Part shown: positions 21,302 to 33,472 of the stretch, piece after piece
How the letters are laid out: every line of letters begins with the position of its first letter
Numbering within the stretch: the stretch's first letter is position 1
Assembly: GCA_033675265.1 (NCBI GenBank)
Contig: JAUJYZ010000434.1
Coordinates: forward strand, 124,001 to 188,000
Direction of reading: 5' to 3'
DNA: 64,000 bases
Origin: Actinostola sp. cb2023
Lineage: Eukaryota; Cnidaria; Anthozoa; Actiniaria; Actinostolidae
The notes under the pieces: generated by a model
Databases searched by the model: none
What the model was told of the DNA's origin: nothing
Seen by the model: only the letters and a program-made list of their open reading frames with translations
Made by a program: the position numbers and the translations under genes

Positions 21302-23455
21302 ATGGAGAGTCAGGGACAAGAGTACGACTTTGAGAAAGATCGTCCAAAGAGGTCGTTCATGGATGATCACAACATCAGTTGGAGAAATGGAAAACCCAAC
21401 TTCACGATAGTAGATGAGACGTACTTGAAGGGTAGGTCCAAGAACCATGCGTGTGACTCGTTGGAAAAAACAGTAGAAAATTTGGTGAAGACTTGGGAGA
21501 TGGAGGCAACACACAAACCAAACTGTAAGGTAAGTACATATTCTCCTAACCTTTAGATTTTTTAGCACGTGCACGTTCTCACGAGTTTTATTGTAAGCTC
21601 TTTTGTGTTCTACGTGAATAAATAAATTATTATTATTATTAACCCCCGGGGGAGGGGAGGAGGGGAGTAGGGGGGGGGGGGGGGGGGAGGAGGGGGGTTC
21701 TATATTCGGCAGGTAGGGGCGATCGTATTTTTTGGGTTTAAAATCGACGATCCGGTATTTTTAGGGGTTAAGTTGGTCAAGCGAAATCCATTTTCTTTTA
21801 AAGAGCTGGTATTTTTAGGTTATGAAACTTGGAACAAGCGCGTTCCGTCTTGAATAGCGATATCCCAGGGAGCGATCCGATGGTAGTTTTAGAGTGATTT
21901 TTAGACCATGAGGTATTTTTCAGGGTGCATGGTAATCATAGTTTTTTCACGGTTTGGTAGTTTATATTTTTGTGTTAACTGTATATCTAATAAACAGGAT
22001 TGGGAGTCTGTTGACCCAGAGTCGTTTGCTTTCATCATCAACAACGACGCCAAGTACAATTCAGAAGCCATTACAAGGTTTGGCACGTACAACTTAATGA
22101 TTCAAAACAACCCACTCTATGATTATAAGGGTGAGACCTTTGAATCATCTCACAAACTTTTCAAGACTGCATTCAAGGAGGGATTTGCTTGGGAGGTGCT
22201 GGAAGTGTATACTGGTACGTAAGCTCCTCTCCTCTCCTCTCCTCTCCTCTCCTCTCCTCTCCTCTCCTCTCCTCTCCTCTCCTCTCCTCTCCTCTCCTCT
22301 CCTCTCCTCTCCTCTCCTCTCCTCTCCTCTCCTCTCCTCTCCTCTCCTCTCCTCTCCTCTCCTCTCCTTTCTCCTCTCCTTTCTCCTCTCCTTTCTCCTC
22401 TCCTCTCTCCTCTCCCTCTCCTCTCCTCTCCTCTCCTTTCTCCTCTCCTTTCTCCTCTCCTTTCTCCTCCTCCTCTCCTTTCTCTCTCCTCTCCTTTCTC
22501 CTCTCCTTTCTCCTCTCCTTTCTCCTCTCCTTTCTCCTCTCCTTTCTCCTCTCCTTTCTCCTCTCCTCTCCTCTCCTTTCTCCTCTCCTTTCTCCTCTCC
22601 TTTCTCCTCTCCTTTCTCCTCTCCTTTCTCCTCTCCTTTCTCCTCTCCTTTCTCCTCTCCTTTCTCCTCTCCTTTCTCCTCTCTTTCTCCTCTCCTTTCT
22701 CCTCTCCTTTCTCCTCTCCTTTCTCCTCTCCTTTCTCCTCTCCTTTCTCCTTCCTCTCCTCTCCTTTTCTCTCCTTTCTCCTCTCCTTTCTCCTCTCCTT
22801 TCTCCTCTCCTTTCTCCTCTCCTCCTTTCTCCTCTCCTTTCTCCTCTCCTTTCTCCTCTCCTTTCTCCTCTCCTTTCTCCTCTCCTTTCTCCTCTCCTTT
22901 CTCCTCTCCTTTCTCCTCTCCTTTCTCCTCTCCTTTCTCCTCTCCTTTCTCCTCTCCTTTCTCCTCTCCTTTCTCCTCTCCTTTCTCCTCTCCTTTCTCC
23001 TCTCCTTTCTCCTCTCCTATCCTATCCTCTCCTATCCTATCCTATCCTATCCTATCCTATCCTATCCTATCCTATCCTATCCTATCCTATCCTATCCTAT
23101 CCTATCCTATCCTATCCTATCCTATCCTATCCTATCCTATCCTATCCTATCCTATCCTATCCTATCCTATCCTATCCTATCCTCATTATATACTCTCGGT
23201 GCCATTTTCTATTTCCCAGGACCACCCCGTGTGGTGTTCTCGTGGCGTCATTGGGGACATTGGACTGGACCCTACCGAGACCACCCTGCCACTGGAGAAT
23301 TACTTGTCATGTACGGTATGGCGGTGGTCGAGGTGAATGACAAGATGCAGCTGACATCAGTTAATCTGTACTTTGATTCTAATCAAATCCTGGCGAAACT
23401 AGAAGGCAAAACTGCAGCAAGTGATTCAGGCAAAAAGGCATGTCCATTTGCCTAA
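21302..23455 (+). CDS. Pathogen-related protein (SnoaL/NTF2-like fold), three exons
   Basis: Exons 21302..21529 (donor AAG/GTAAGT, phase 0), 21998..22214 (acceptor AACAG; donor CTG/GTACGT, phase 1) and 23220..23455 join to 226 residues, close to the plant family length (about 235). Family landmarks appear in order: VKTWEMEATHKP, then DWESVDPESF, YNLMIQNNPLYDYKGETFES, the FAWEVLEVYTGPPRVVF junction, RHWGHWTGPYRDHPATGE and a C-terminal CPF. These match the barley/Arabidopsis pathogen-related proteins, an NTF2-like single-domain fold with a hydrophobic pocket; the biochemical role is not established. ATG 21302 has a good context (AAAATGG). A possible acceptor (ATAACAG) at 21284-21290 suggests a 5'-untranslated exon upstream, so in-frame ATG 21227 is less likely. 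The second intron is nearly all pentamer repeat. Confidence 0.85.
21645..21905. mobile_element. G-run element fragment, related to 4370-4690
   Basis: CCCCCGGGGGAGG, a long G-run, then CTATATTCGGCAGGTAGGGG and repeated TTTTTAGGG motifs. It matches 4390-4600 in the same order. It occupies the first intron of the pathogen-related gene. Confidence 0.7.
22222..23184. repeat. Pentanucleotide/decamer satellite: CCTCT, CTCCTTTCTC, then CCTAT
   Basis: Three blocks lie in one intron: (CCTCT)n to about 22368, a longer (CTCCTTTCTC)n with small slips to about 23015, then (CCTAT)n to 23184. The strand is wholly pyrimidine until the CCTAT block. The 383- and 405-residue plus-strand frames across it are artefacts of a repeat lacking stops. 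Confidence 0.98.
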
Positions 23456-23653
23456 AACTCATTGGCCAATCATATTAGGGCCATTTGAAAATTAAACATG
23501 TAACCAGGAGATAAGTGAACTACTGTAAGTTCAAATCGTAAATAATCAATAAGTCAAATGACACTGTTCAATAATCTCTTTTAACGACTATTTACGGATG
23601 CATGCCGGTTACTCGCCAATATACCACGTAAATCATCATTATTTTTTTATTTT

Positions 23654-23666
23654 GAATAAATAAAAG
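23654..23666 (+). terminator. Candidate polyadenylation signal, pathogen-related gene
   Basis: Overlapping AATAAATAAA lies about 200 bp after the stop codon at 23455, in AT-rich sequence. This is a plausible 3'-end signal, from position and motif only. Confidence 0.4.
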
Positions 23667-24195
23667 ATTTTAAAACTTTCTTAATATTTACAACATCATT
23701 ATAACGTATAACTGAACATCTTTTCTTCGAGCATGCGCAGTGGGTGGTATAAGAAACAGAACTCGAGAGTTCACGAGAAAGGCTGCGTCATGATTGGCTG
23801 ACGTCTAATAAAGCAAAGTCGACGCGTCATGCGACACGAGTGAAAAACGTATTGCACATGCGTCAACTTAAAAAGAAAATATGGCGGCCAAATTGCAGGA
23901 TATTTTGATATATGAGCCACAAACATATATAGAAATCAAATTTCTCTCATCTAAATTTACCAGATATAGAAAACACTAAAACAAAGAAAGCGTGAAAAGC
24001 TGAGCAATATCAAAGTTGCCATTGATAACAATAAGTTTCGTGAGTTTAGTTTTGCCGCCAAAATGTAAATATTTTGTTTTAATTTGACAATGCGCGCGTC
24101 CTCATTTTCCCGCCATTTACTGATCATGCGTAGTACGTTTTAGACCCGTGTCCCGTCATATGCATCAGTTTAAATATATATATTCGCTTTCTTCT

Positions 24196-26063
24196 TCAGA
24201 TTCCTTCACCATTCGATGGAGTGGTTGTTGTCGTAGTCTCCACTTTGTGCTTTTTCTGGTAGCGTTTATTTTGAAACCAATTTCGAATTTGTATTTCAGT
24301 CAAATCTAAAGCTTGTGCAAGCACTGTTCGCTCGTCGCGACTCAAGTATGAATTATTTGAACTGAAGTAATTTTCCAGATATTTCAGTTGCATTTCAGTG
24401 AAGTGGCTTCTCAGACGCTTTCTCTTGGGTTCTTCGCAGTTATCAGCTGTATCGTTGTCGTGTTGTCTTTTTCCTAAGAAATGAGTACAGAAATTGTAAT
24501 CAGTAAAAATTTTCAGAACGAGAAATGACCTTTGTTTTTCATATCGACGCATTACTGAGTACGGTTGTACCCAAGGTTGTACCCAAGGTTGTACCCAAGG
24601 TTGTACCCAAGGTTGTACCCAAGGTTGTACCCAAGGTTGTACCCAAGGTTGTACCCAAGGTTGTACCCAAGGTTGTACCCAAGGTTGTACCCAAGGTTGT
24701 ACCCAAGGTTGTACCCAAGGTTGTACCCAAGGTTGTACCCAAGGTTGTACCCAAGGTCACGGCATGCGGTCTAAACTGTGCCTAAAATATTGAGACAAAC
24801 GGAAAAGGTTCCGAATAACTCAGGAGCCCAGATTAGGGCTCCTCGTAACTTAGTTGGCTGCGCAGGCTACTGATAACTTCAATAGAACAATGTTTATGCA
24901 TGGGCTCCTGTCACAGTTTAAAGTAGTTTCACTTTTCCTTTGTGATACAGCCGGTGCAACGTCCCGGTTCATTGAAAATCGCGTTTTTATCCGTAAAAAA
25001 AATAAAACAGAATATCATAAACTCAGTATTTTAAGTTTCCTTTCATAAACTCCTCTCCAAAAAGTACACTCGCTGTATGTTAGGGATTGCATTTGCTTTG
25101 AATAAAAAAACTGTCGAATCGATCTTCATAAGCCAATCACAAAGCAGCAACACCTCAGTTCTTAGAAATTGTGTTTATAATTTCTTGGAATTTTTAAAAC
25201 ACTCTCTGTTTCCATGAACTGAAATACTAAAGTGTTTTATTTATTTATACATACACGAAAACAGAAATGTTTAGCACATGTATAATCAAAAAGCGAACTT
25301 TCATTTTCTTGCCGCCATTCACTAGTATTTCCGCTGTTTTTGAACTGATTGAGTTTGTTTTAGCTTGTTTTATAATTTAGCTTTGTACTAGTAATCCTTA
25401 GCATTCATAACGTTGCAAAAGCAATTAGTTTCAAAATTACGGTAAAATAATTCAAGAAAAATAGATTAAGTTAGCGACAGAAAACTGCACATGCAGCCGA
25501 AAACTACTGTCTTGAGCTGCATACGAGCGAGATCCCATAAATAGGATCTATTTCCATTCTTCAGTCGACAGAGAATACTAGCCTTCGTAGGACATCAACA
25601 TCCAGTAGTTCATGAAACAACAATAAGCTAAGAAAAAAAACCTTAGCTCATCAGAATAAAAAGAATGGCCAACTGATTCCAGCTAAAATGTGCTGAGTCA
25701 GTTGTCATAGGCAAACTTACCGTGGTTTGTTGATAGAAGTGTTCTTGACTCGTCAGAATCGCAAGACTCCAAATCTGAATCACCTCCTTCTTTCTCTGTC
25801 TGTTCGTTCAACTCTTTCTCGTCTGTCTGTTCAGATCTTTCGTAACTTTGCTGTCGGCTATTTGACACCCCCGCTCCATTCAAAAAGCGTTCATTTATAT
25901 ACCAAGGGGTTATAATTTGTAGCGGTGGATAATACTGAGACAATGGTATCCCGATATGATATGGTGTACAATATCTTGGATGTTTCTTGAATTGTGATTT
26001 CTGTGGACCAAAGTCTTCTCTTAAGATGTTGTCGATAGAAAATGGCAAGCTCCCTTGTGACAT
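24196..26063 (-). CDS. Divergent NK-like homeobox gene A, EH1 motif, 61-residue homeodomain
   Basis: Exon 1 is 26063..25721 (ATG to CACG/GTAAGT, phase 1) and exon 2 is 24473..24196 (acceptor TTCTTAG), giving 206 residues. Near the N-terminus (about residues 7-14) FSIDNILR is an engrailed-homology-1 motif, which in this superfamily recruits Groucho/TLE co-repressors. The middle is Tyr/Pro-rich, then acidic. The homeodomain is near the C-terminus, starting KRKRLRSHF and with recognition helix QIRNWFQNKRYQKKHK. It has Gln50 and Tyr54 as in NK genes, but Asn47 and Lys52 are unusual for the class. One extra residue lies between helices 1 and 2 (FSSNNSYL against FARQHYL in gene B). ANTP/NK-like affiliation is inferred; no named orthologue is claimed. 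Nuclear repressor is the likely role. Confidence 0.85.
24474..25720 (-). other. Intron of homeobox gene A with 12-bp minisatellite
   Basis: The 5' end is GTAAGT and the 3' end TTCTTAG. About 16-17 copies of AAGGTTGTACCC sit at 24562-24757, under 100 bp from the acceptor. The remainder is AT-rich. Confidence 0.75.
24562..24757. repeat. 12-bp minisatellite AAGGTTGTACCC
   Basis: Near-perfect tandem copies with no visible unit variation until the last one, suggesting recent expansion. The 12-bp period keeps frames open on both strands (VVPK and GTTL repeats); these are not genes. Confidence 0.97.
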
Positions 26064-27115
26064 GACCGTACCGTACCGCTCAGTGAAGGCTCTGGTGCAA
26101 TTGAGCCGACTGTGTGGGATGATGCAGGTTTTATGGCCGCTAACTCATGAGGGTCTATGAGTCATCAATATTAATATATATGCATAAAGACATCTTAAAT
26201 TTCAAATCTTGCTTCAAAACTGAAGTCAACTGCAAAGAAAGAAATGTTTTGCAAAGTCTTGGTTTTAGCTCATACATCAGTGATGAAATACCAGCTTCAA
26301 GGCCGCAGCACTGTAACGTAACAGCGTCATGACCGAATTCAGTCAGTGCACAATCTTCAAACTTTATCACAGGGAAATCAGTCTCATTTTCTCTTTTATT
26401 GAATATTTCTATCGCAAATTATGAACGCATTGGCAAGTCTGGGCTAGTTTACTCTACGGACAATAGTCCTATATGACAAGGTCACCGGCGACATAATATT
26501 CCCGTTTTCTGCACGGTTCGTTTGTAAAATTTATTAATGGCTTCGATGTCAATAAAATAAATTACAAATAAAATAAGCTACAAATTATTGATTTTGAAAA
26601 AGAATAATAATTTTATATTCTCAAAGGAATAATCTGTAGACCAAATGAGGCGAATCTTCACGTCATGCCAATTATGGACATTATACGTCATCATCTAAGT
26701 ATATATGTAATCGGGGATTCCCCTTAACATGGTTCAATAGCATAAATAAACGCTAAACATTAATTAGAATTTACTAGATATTTTCAAGTTTATTTTTATA
26801 CACCAATTACGAAGCAAATAAATTGGTTGCTTACTATTCACCTGCAAAACATGTGACATGCTGCACTTCACGACCTTGTTTCCGATTGCATGCCACGTCA
26901 CACACTGAAGCCAACCGCATAGTAAATCGCCTGAATAAAGCAGGTTTAATTACCATCAGTTCGAAACAAGCTTAAGATACTCCAGATACAGTGACACAAA
27001 ACGCGTAGGAAAAGCCGAACCTGCAACCTGCAAAACTAGTCTTGTCAACGTTTAGTTTTATTTGAGCGGCTTTTGAAAACAGACATTCTTGGGCCTTTTA
27101 GTTGTGTACCGTCTA
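26064..27115. other. Upstream region of homeobox gene A, no gene seen
   Basis: AT-rich. ACCGTACCGTACCG lies directly before the ATG (26064-26080), resembling the GGTACGG tract of the MITE at 11923. No other element was recognised. Confidence 0.4.
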
Positions 27116-27118
27116 CAG

Positions 27119-28077
<959 letters not shown>

Positions 28078-28078
<1 letters not shown>

Positions 28079-28796
28079 TTTATTGTCAGAAACTCTTCTA
28101 GCAGAGCACAAGTGCTCCACTAATCGGGGACACTAATACATAAATATAACTAAGAATATATAAGACAAACGCAACTTTTTATCCAACGGGCATGTTGCGT
28201 GACAACTAAAAAAGTAAACACTTGGATAAAACGTTGATTGAATTCACACCTCCCTGATTGAATAAAGGACTTATCTGTGTATAGCTCTATCTAAAGCCCT
28301 AAAGTTCAGCTAAACTTCCGATGTGCTACAAGCTCAACTCATCACTAACCCATAAAAGTGAGTATTACAGGCGACTAAAATGATAGTAGTGGTGGGATAT
28401 CTCACGATTGTTAACCTTAATGGTATCATTCTATACCCCAAACTTCTTCCAAAATTACGAATTTTTTTTAACTTTTGTATATTCACATACAGAAGAGCAA
28501 TATAATATCAAGTATTTACACTGTGAGCATGCAAGACCGCCCACGCGTGACGTCATATGTTCTCCTAAAATAGTGATTTGTAACTATTATGGAGGCGTTG
28601 CAGCTAGTTGCAGACGTTGGAACTAATTTGATCATTTTGACCTTTTCGATATTAAACTCGAATTTATAACTCGTGCCGGTCATACGCTTATCGTACGATA
28701 GATGACGTCATAACTGTGATGACGTGCAAGGAGATGGCGTTGCGTGCATGACTCAAATTCCGATCCACAGGGAACCCAAAAGGAGTTACCTGCGGA
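28078..28796. other. Intergenic, no gene seen
   Basis: AT-rich with short frames only. CGTGACGTCATATG and TGATGACGTG occur near 28548 and 28715. No supported feature. Confidence 0.4.
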
Positions 28797-28910
28797 ATAA
28801 GCCCTTTCACGGTTTTTCGCCGCCATTTTGAATTGGGGCAAACTCGGCAAAATTAATAGAAATCTGGATCACTTTGACTTGCCGTAATGCACCTATCAAT
28901 GTTAAGCCGG

Positions 28911-28950
<40 letters not shown>

Positions 28951-29894
28951 GGCCGGGCCTATGGCGGGGATTTGATTTTTCAAGAAATTTTCAGTCAAAT
29001 TCCCTCCCCATGGGCTAAAAGGAAAGGTCAAATGTGGTAAAAAATTGTATACCCAGGGCAAAATGTCCCTCATTTTGCGTCGAGAGACATAGTTTGTATA
29101 AACCCATTTGTCAGTTTTGAAAAATACAACAACGCAAAAAAAGATCATCAAAACCCAAACTTCAGTTATTGAGGTCCACACTTGGACCTGATTGAGGTGT
29201 TCAAACCACATCAGTTTCACTTCTTCTCTTGTCAAAAGTACCATTCTTGATACAACATCAATAATTTCATCGGAAGGAATACCCTTGTACTGTTTTAATA
29301 AACCGATAGACTGTCACGAATTATGTAAAGTACGAACATTTGACGTCGACTGAAATAACATTTGAGTATTTTTACTCACCTACGATACTCAATTAATAAT
29401 ACCATTCTTCTGCTGTGCTGTAAACTTGATCACATGAGTCTGATCACGTACGTGTTGAAAGCATGCTTTGATCCGGCAGTTGTTTCGCCGCAGAAATTTT
29501 AATTTTACTTGTAATTTTACTTTTCAAATTTCCCCTACCCCGGGCAAGTGTTTAATCAAAATCCCAGCCCACGTACACGGATAGCACATCTAGTAAAATC
29601 CCCGCCATAGGCCCGAATGTATACGAATGTATCTTAACATTTCGAACTAATTTGCATATTCACGTGCCGAACGTTTTATTTTGAAAACAAATATTTTTTT
29701 CTCGATTTGTAGCCTCCCATCATATTATAGGACATAAATAACAAAGAAAACATATTTTCTAAAATGGTAAGTTTTTGAAAATCCAACGAAATCGAGCAGA
29801 GTTACGGCAAGTCAAAATGATCCAGATTTCTATTAATTTTGCCGAGTTTTGCCCCAATTCAAAATGGCGGCGAAAAACCGTGAAAGGGCTTATT
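28797..29894. mobile_element. 1.1-kb inverted-repeat element with about 92-bp near-identical arms
   Basis: Arms 28797-28888 and 29801-29894 are inverted and nearly identical (AATAAGCCCTTTCACGG, TTTTTCGCCGCCATTTTGAA, TTGGGGCAAA, CTTGCCGTAA). The interior holds a second inverted pair: CCGGGCCTATGGCGGGGAT at 28953 and its complement at 29597-29615. A 38-bp G-run is at 28912-28949. No transposase frame. Confidence 0.8.
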
Positions 29895-29917
29895 AGTAAG
29901 TACCAGGCTATCTCGTG

Positions 29918-30240
29918 CCCGGGGGGACTCCCATATATAAAGTGGTGGGTCTCAGATTTAACGAACACCAAGGCAAAGTCAGTACCTTTTAGGGTGTCTG
30001 TCTGCAAATAAACTGCAGTAAATAACATTTGTTTTGCGAAGCTTCTCATTGAGGCATCGCAAATTAACCGCAAAATGCAAAGGAATTAATTTACTTATTG
30101 TCTTAGACTTGGTACCTCTTTAGGGGTGAAAATTATGTCATGCCACGCCCACTTGGAAGAGACTCAGGTATCTTTTAGGGATCATTTTCAAAATTTCCGA
30201 CGAGCATCCCCACAGCACCACTTTATATATGGGGGGAGGG
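29918..30240. mobile_element. G-run TIR MITE, copy B
   Basis: The left end CCCGGGGGGACTCCCATATA, TAAAGTGGTGG is inverted against CACCACTTTATATATGGGGG at the right. TTTCCGACGAGCATCCC inside the right end matches 21170-21186 exactly. It adjoins a G-rich tract, 30230-30285. Confidence 0.8.
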
Positions 30241-30469
30241 GGGTGGCGGGATGGGGGAGGGGGGTGGGGGAGGGGGGAGGGGGATCTCGTACAAGGGACC
30301 GGTTCTACTGCATGGATTCTTTTCTTTCTTCCATTTCCAGACTCTCAATTGCAAGAGTTTGAATTTAATTTGACACGATTTTTCATTTTTCTTCTGTCTT
30401 TATTGTAAGATTAAACTACAATGTGTATATATTAAACTACAATATATTAAACTACAATGTGTATAACTT

Positions 30470-30910
30470 TTCGACTAGCTGGTCAGCTGACAACAACTGG
30501 CTACAATAAACGTACGTACTATAGTAATACAAGCTGAAAACGGGCAGCAAAATCGTCGGCAAGTTGCCGAGATGCAACGATACGGAGCGCAATTGTTCAT
30601 TCATTTGCAAGTTGTTGCACAAAGTCATGCATTTTCCGCAAGTTTTGTTTTGATGCACATACGGTCGCATGCAAATTGTGCAATCGAGAGATGATGGCCA
30701 TGTAAGCGCTGTAAGAGCGGCCGTCCTCTTGCTGCAAGCCGGACACTGAAATGGCTGCTATGTTTAGCATCAACTGACCAATCAAGTACAGCTTTTTCTG
30801 AAACAACTTGCAATAATGAAACAAAGTTGCGCTGCAAGTATTTTGTGTTATTGAGTGAGAATACGTGTACGTAATGACGACGCTTTACTGACATGCAACT
30901 TGCGTGAAAA
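30470..30910. repeat. TGCAA-rich repeat, related in composition to 40430-40760
   Basis: Many GCAAGTTG, TTGCAA and GTTGCAC units occur on both strands. The minus frames across it are short and lack recognised domains. Probably a diverged transposon remnant. Confidence 0.4.
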
Positions 30911-31329
30911 GTTACACGAACTTGTTGTCAGATTTACTCGACCTTTTCACTCATGAATTAAGTTGACTTGTTAATAATTATCGAGTGTCTCTGAAAGATC
31001 TTCATCTTGTAGCGAGTTACTCTCGTTTTACCTTGAATGATTTAATAGAGTTTGAATGTAATTACGACTGCGGTTAAAAACGACTCTGTAAGATTCATTT
31101 AGACTGTTGTGAGAGTGCTAAGTATTATATTGACTTGCGTCTCTTTGCCGCATCAGTTAAACTACTGGAAACAGAACAATCTACCTTTAGAAAACCTTTT
31201 TTGCTTTGTAACTATAAGATTTCTATTAAGCGAACTTAACATTAATAAATAAAATTCTAGAAGAAGTATTTTTATAATAAACTCTTTCTTTTTTCTGTCC
31301 TCGTTTTGTTTGATTCTTTTGGGCGCAAA
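30911..31329. other. 3' flank of homeobox gene B, no other feature seen
   Basis: AT-rich; probably the 3'-untranslated region of homeobox gene B (minus strand). TTTATTAA and similar could serve as reverse-strand polyadenylation signals, but none is decisive. Confidence 0.35.
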
Positions 31330-33472
31330 CTAATATCGCATATCACTGGATCTGACGCCCAACGTTGGAATTATCGGGCTTCTGTCGCTCACAAGAACTT
31401 TCACAGGAACTTGTTTTCCAGTGACTTTTTGAAGCGCCTGTATTTCTCGGTGTCTTTTTTGATACCTCTTGTTTTGGAACCAATTTCGAACTTGTAGTTC
31501 TGTCATGTCCAGCGCGCTTGCCAAGAGTGTTCTTTCGTCCCGACTGAGATAGTGCTGTCGAGCAAAGATACTCTCCAAGTACTGAAGCTGGAGTTGAGAA
31601 AAGTGGCTTCGGAAACGCTTTTTCTTGTCTTTTGGTTCGTCCTTTTGGCTGTTCTTTGTCAGTTTGCCTTCATCTTTTTCTTGTTTGCAACAAAAGTCGG
31701 TTGAGTTTGATTCTAAAGCTGAATGACAACATAGAAATATATAATGTAACTTTATTACAAGACTCAGCCGCATCTGAACGGGAAAAAAACATGTAATAAA
31801 AGCAACTAACATACATACATTTCACTGTGATCGACAACGGGCCCGACGTAACCATAAGCACAAGCGCAAAACTGAAGCACAAGAATCATAATTTTACAGT
31901 ATCATTTCTTGTGCTTGCGTGGCTAGCGAAAACTAGGAACCAAAGAACGCGCGCGCGCACTTAGCAAAGACCAAAACTGAATAACCAGCAAAAATGCGAA
32001 TGTAATAAGATGCACGAACGAACGCACAAACAACTTGAAGCAAGCAAAGATAATAAACAAACAACCCAACAAACACACGGACGGACGTGACACGCGAGTT
32101 TTCATTTCAGTTTCCAAACTCAATCAGTACGAAACACCTGCATGTTTACATTAGTAAGTTTGTAATTCAATTAGTTTTATAGTTCAACCATGGCCATGGC
32201 AATGAAACAGCACGAGGGAACCACACAATCATTCAATGATTAGAGCGAATCAAGTCAGAGGCTTAATAAATCAGGGTTTTTAATAGCAATTGCAAAGAAC
32301 TAATGTCGCACAGTTTAGAATCAGAGCAAGATCACGATATGGCGTGACAGGTTGATTTCCTGTTTTGAACGCCTCTTCAACCTATAAACTCTACTGGCGC
32401 TTTTTTGTGGTTCGTTGAGTTAATTCGGCTAAAATACGCAAAAACATTCTAGAAAAATCATGGTGAAATAAAGAGGAATTCAACTTAGGGATATGTAGAG
32501 CTTTGTCATAATTTGCACGACTTTTCACTGACGCGCGAAGAGAGTGAAAAAAAAAGAGGTTGCGGTTTCCATTGCAATTAACTCTATTTAGATACAGTAT
32601 AGGTCTAGAGATATCAAAATGTGAAAGTGCAAAAAAGCTGCAATACGAAATTCGGTACAAACCTGTTAGCAATTTCATTTTGTCTGCTTCTGAGAAAATC
32701 CGACAAAATTTGAACCGGCGCGTTGTTAGGTGTGGCAAACGCGAGTAAAAATTCAAATGAAGTAGACATGATCATGCACGCAACAACTTTGAACTGAGTA
32801 AATCAACGACTATTAATTGAAAATTCAGTTAATTAATAAGTTAATCGGTGATTATTTGATGTACTCTTTAACTCTTTAACACCATGTAAGCATGTAATTA
32901 GGAAATGAAAGCAACAGGAATTAACCTTTTGGTAAACTATAATAAACATATTACTTTGAAATTGTTTACTTTGTCATTCAATCAATACACAAGAGGAATA
33001 CTCGAATGTTTTGCAAGGACACCTATTGTTTAAAAGTTAGTTTTAATTTCAACATTGCTCGCCAGCGCAGTCCGGCGACCTGCTTAAACGCGCCACTTGA
33101 CTGCATCACTTTGAAAATGTGTTAAATCCTGAATTAAGTACCTGCAGTTTTACTGGAAGTGCTTCCTTGTTCATTCATCTTTGAAGCAGCGTTCAATCCA
33201 CCAGGACACCTCACTTCGTCCTTTGAATGACTTTTAAGGCCACGAGCATCTACTTCCTTATTGCTAGACGGACTGTAGATGTAAACGGGTCTGCAGCGAG
33301 ATGAGAAACACTCGTGGCATGGTATTGAATTACGGAAAAGTTGAGTATTTCGACCCGTAGGAGCGAAAAGTGATGGCCTGTTGATTCTGGACGACCTTGG
33401 GAAATCGTCTCTAAGGATATTATCGATAGAGAAGGATAGAGTGGATAGTCGGTTCTGTTCTCTTTCCGCCAT
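31330..33472 (-). CDS. Divergent NK-like homeobox gene B, EH1 motif
   Basis: Exon 1 is 33472..33142 (ACCATGG start, GCAG/GTACTT donor, phase 1) and exon 2 is 31718..31330 (acceptor CATTCAG), giving 239 residues. FSIDNILRDDF near residues 14-24 is the EH1-type motif and matches gene A closely. The middle carries a Cys/Ser/Tyr-rich stretch (HECFSSRCRPVYIY), then a basic/acidic linker. The homeodomain starts at KKRFRSHFSQLQLQYLE, has canonical length (60), and ends in QVRNWFQNKRYQKRHRE with Asn47, Gln50, Lys52 and Tyr54. Identical gene structure, strand, intron phase and shared motifs show that A and B arose by tandem duplication. The homeodomain is better behaved than in A, so B may be nearer the ancestral form. 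Expected role: DNA-binding repressor. Confidence 0.88.
31719..33141 (-). other. Intron of homeobox gene B
   Basis: AT-rich, about 1.4 kb, with short chance frames only. It occupies the same position relative to the homeobox as the 1.25-kb intron of gene A. Confidence 0.6.

Noticed and set aside
22119..23340. Two very long plus-strand frames (405 and 383 codons) of Ser/Leu/Pro repeats
   Set aside because: They are translations of the CCTCT/CCTAT intronic satellite; the repeat has no stop in these frames. The flanking ends are the real exons of the pathogen-related gene.
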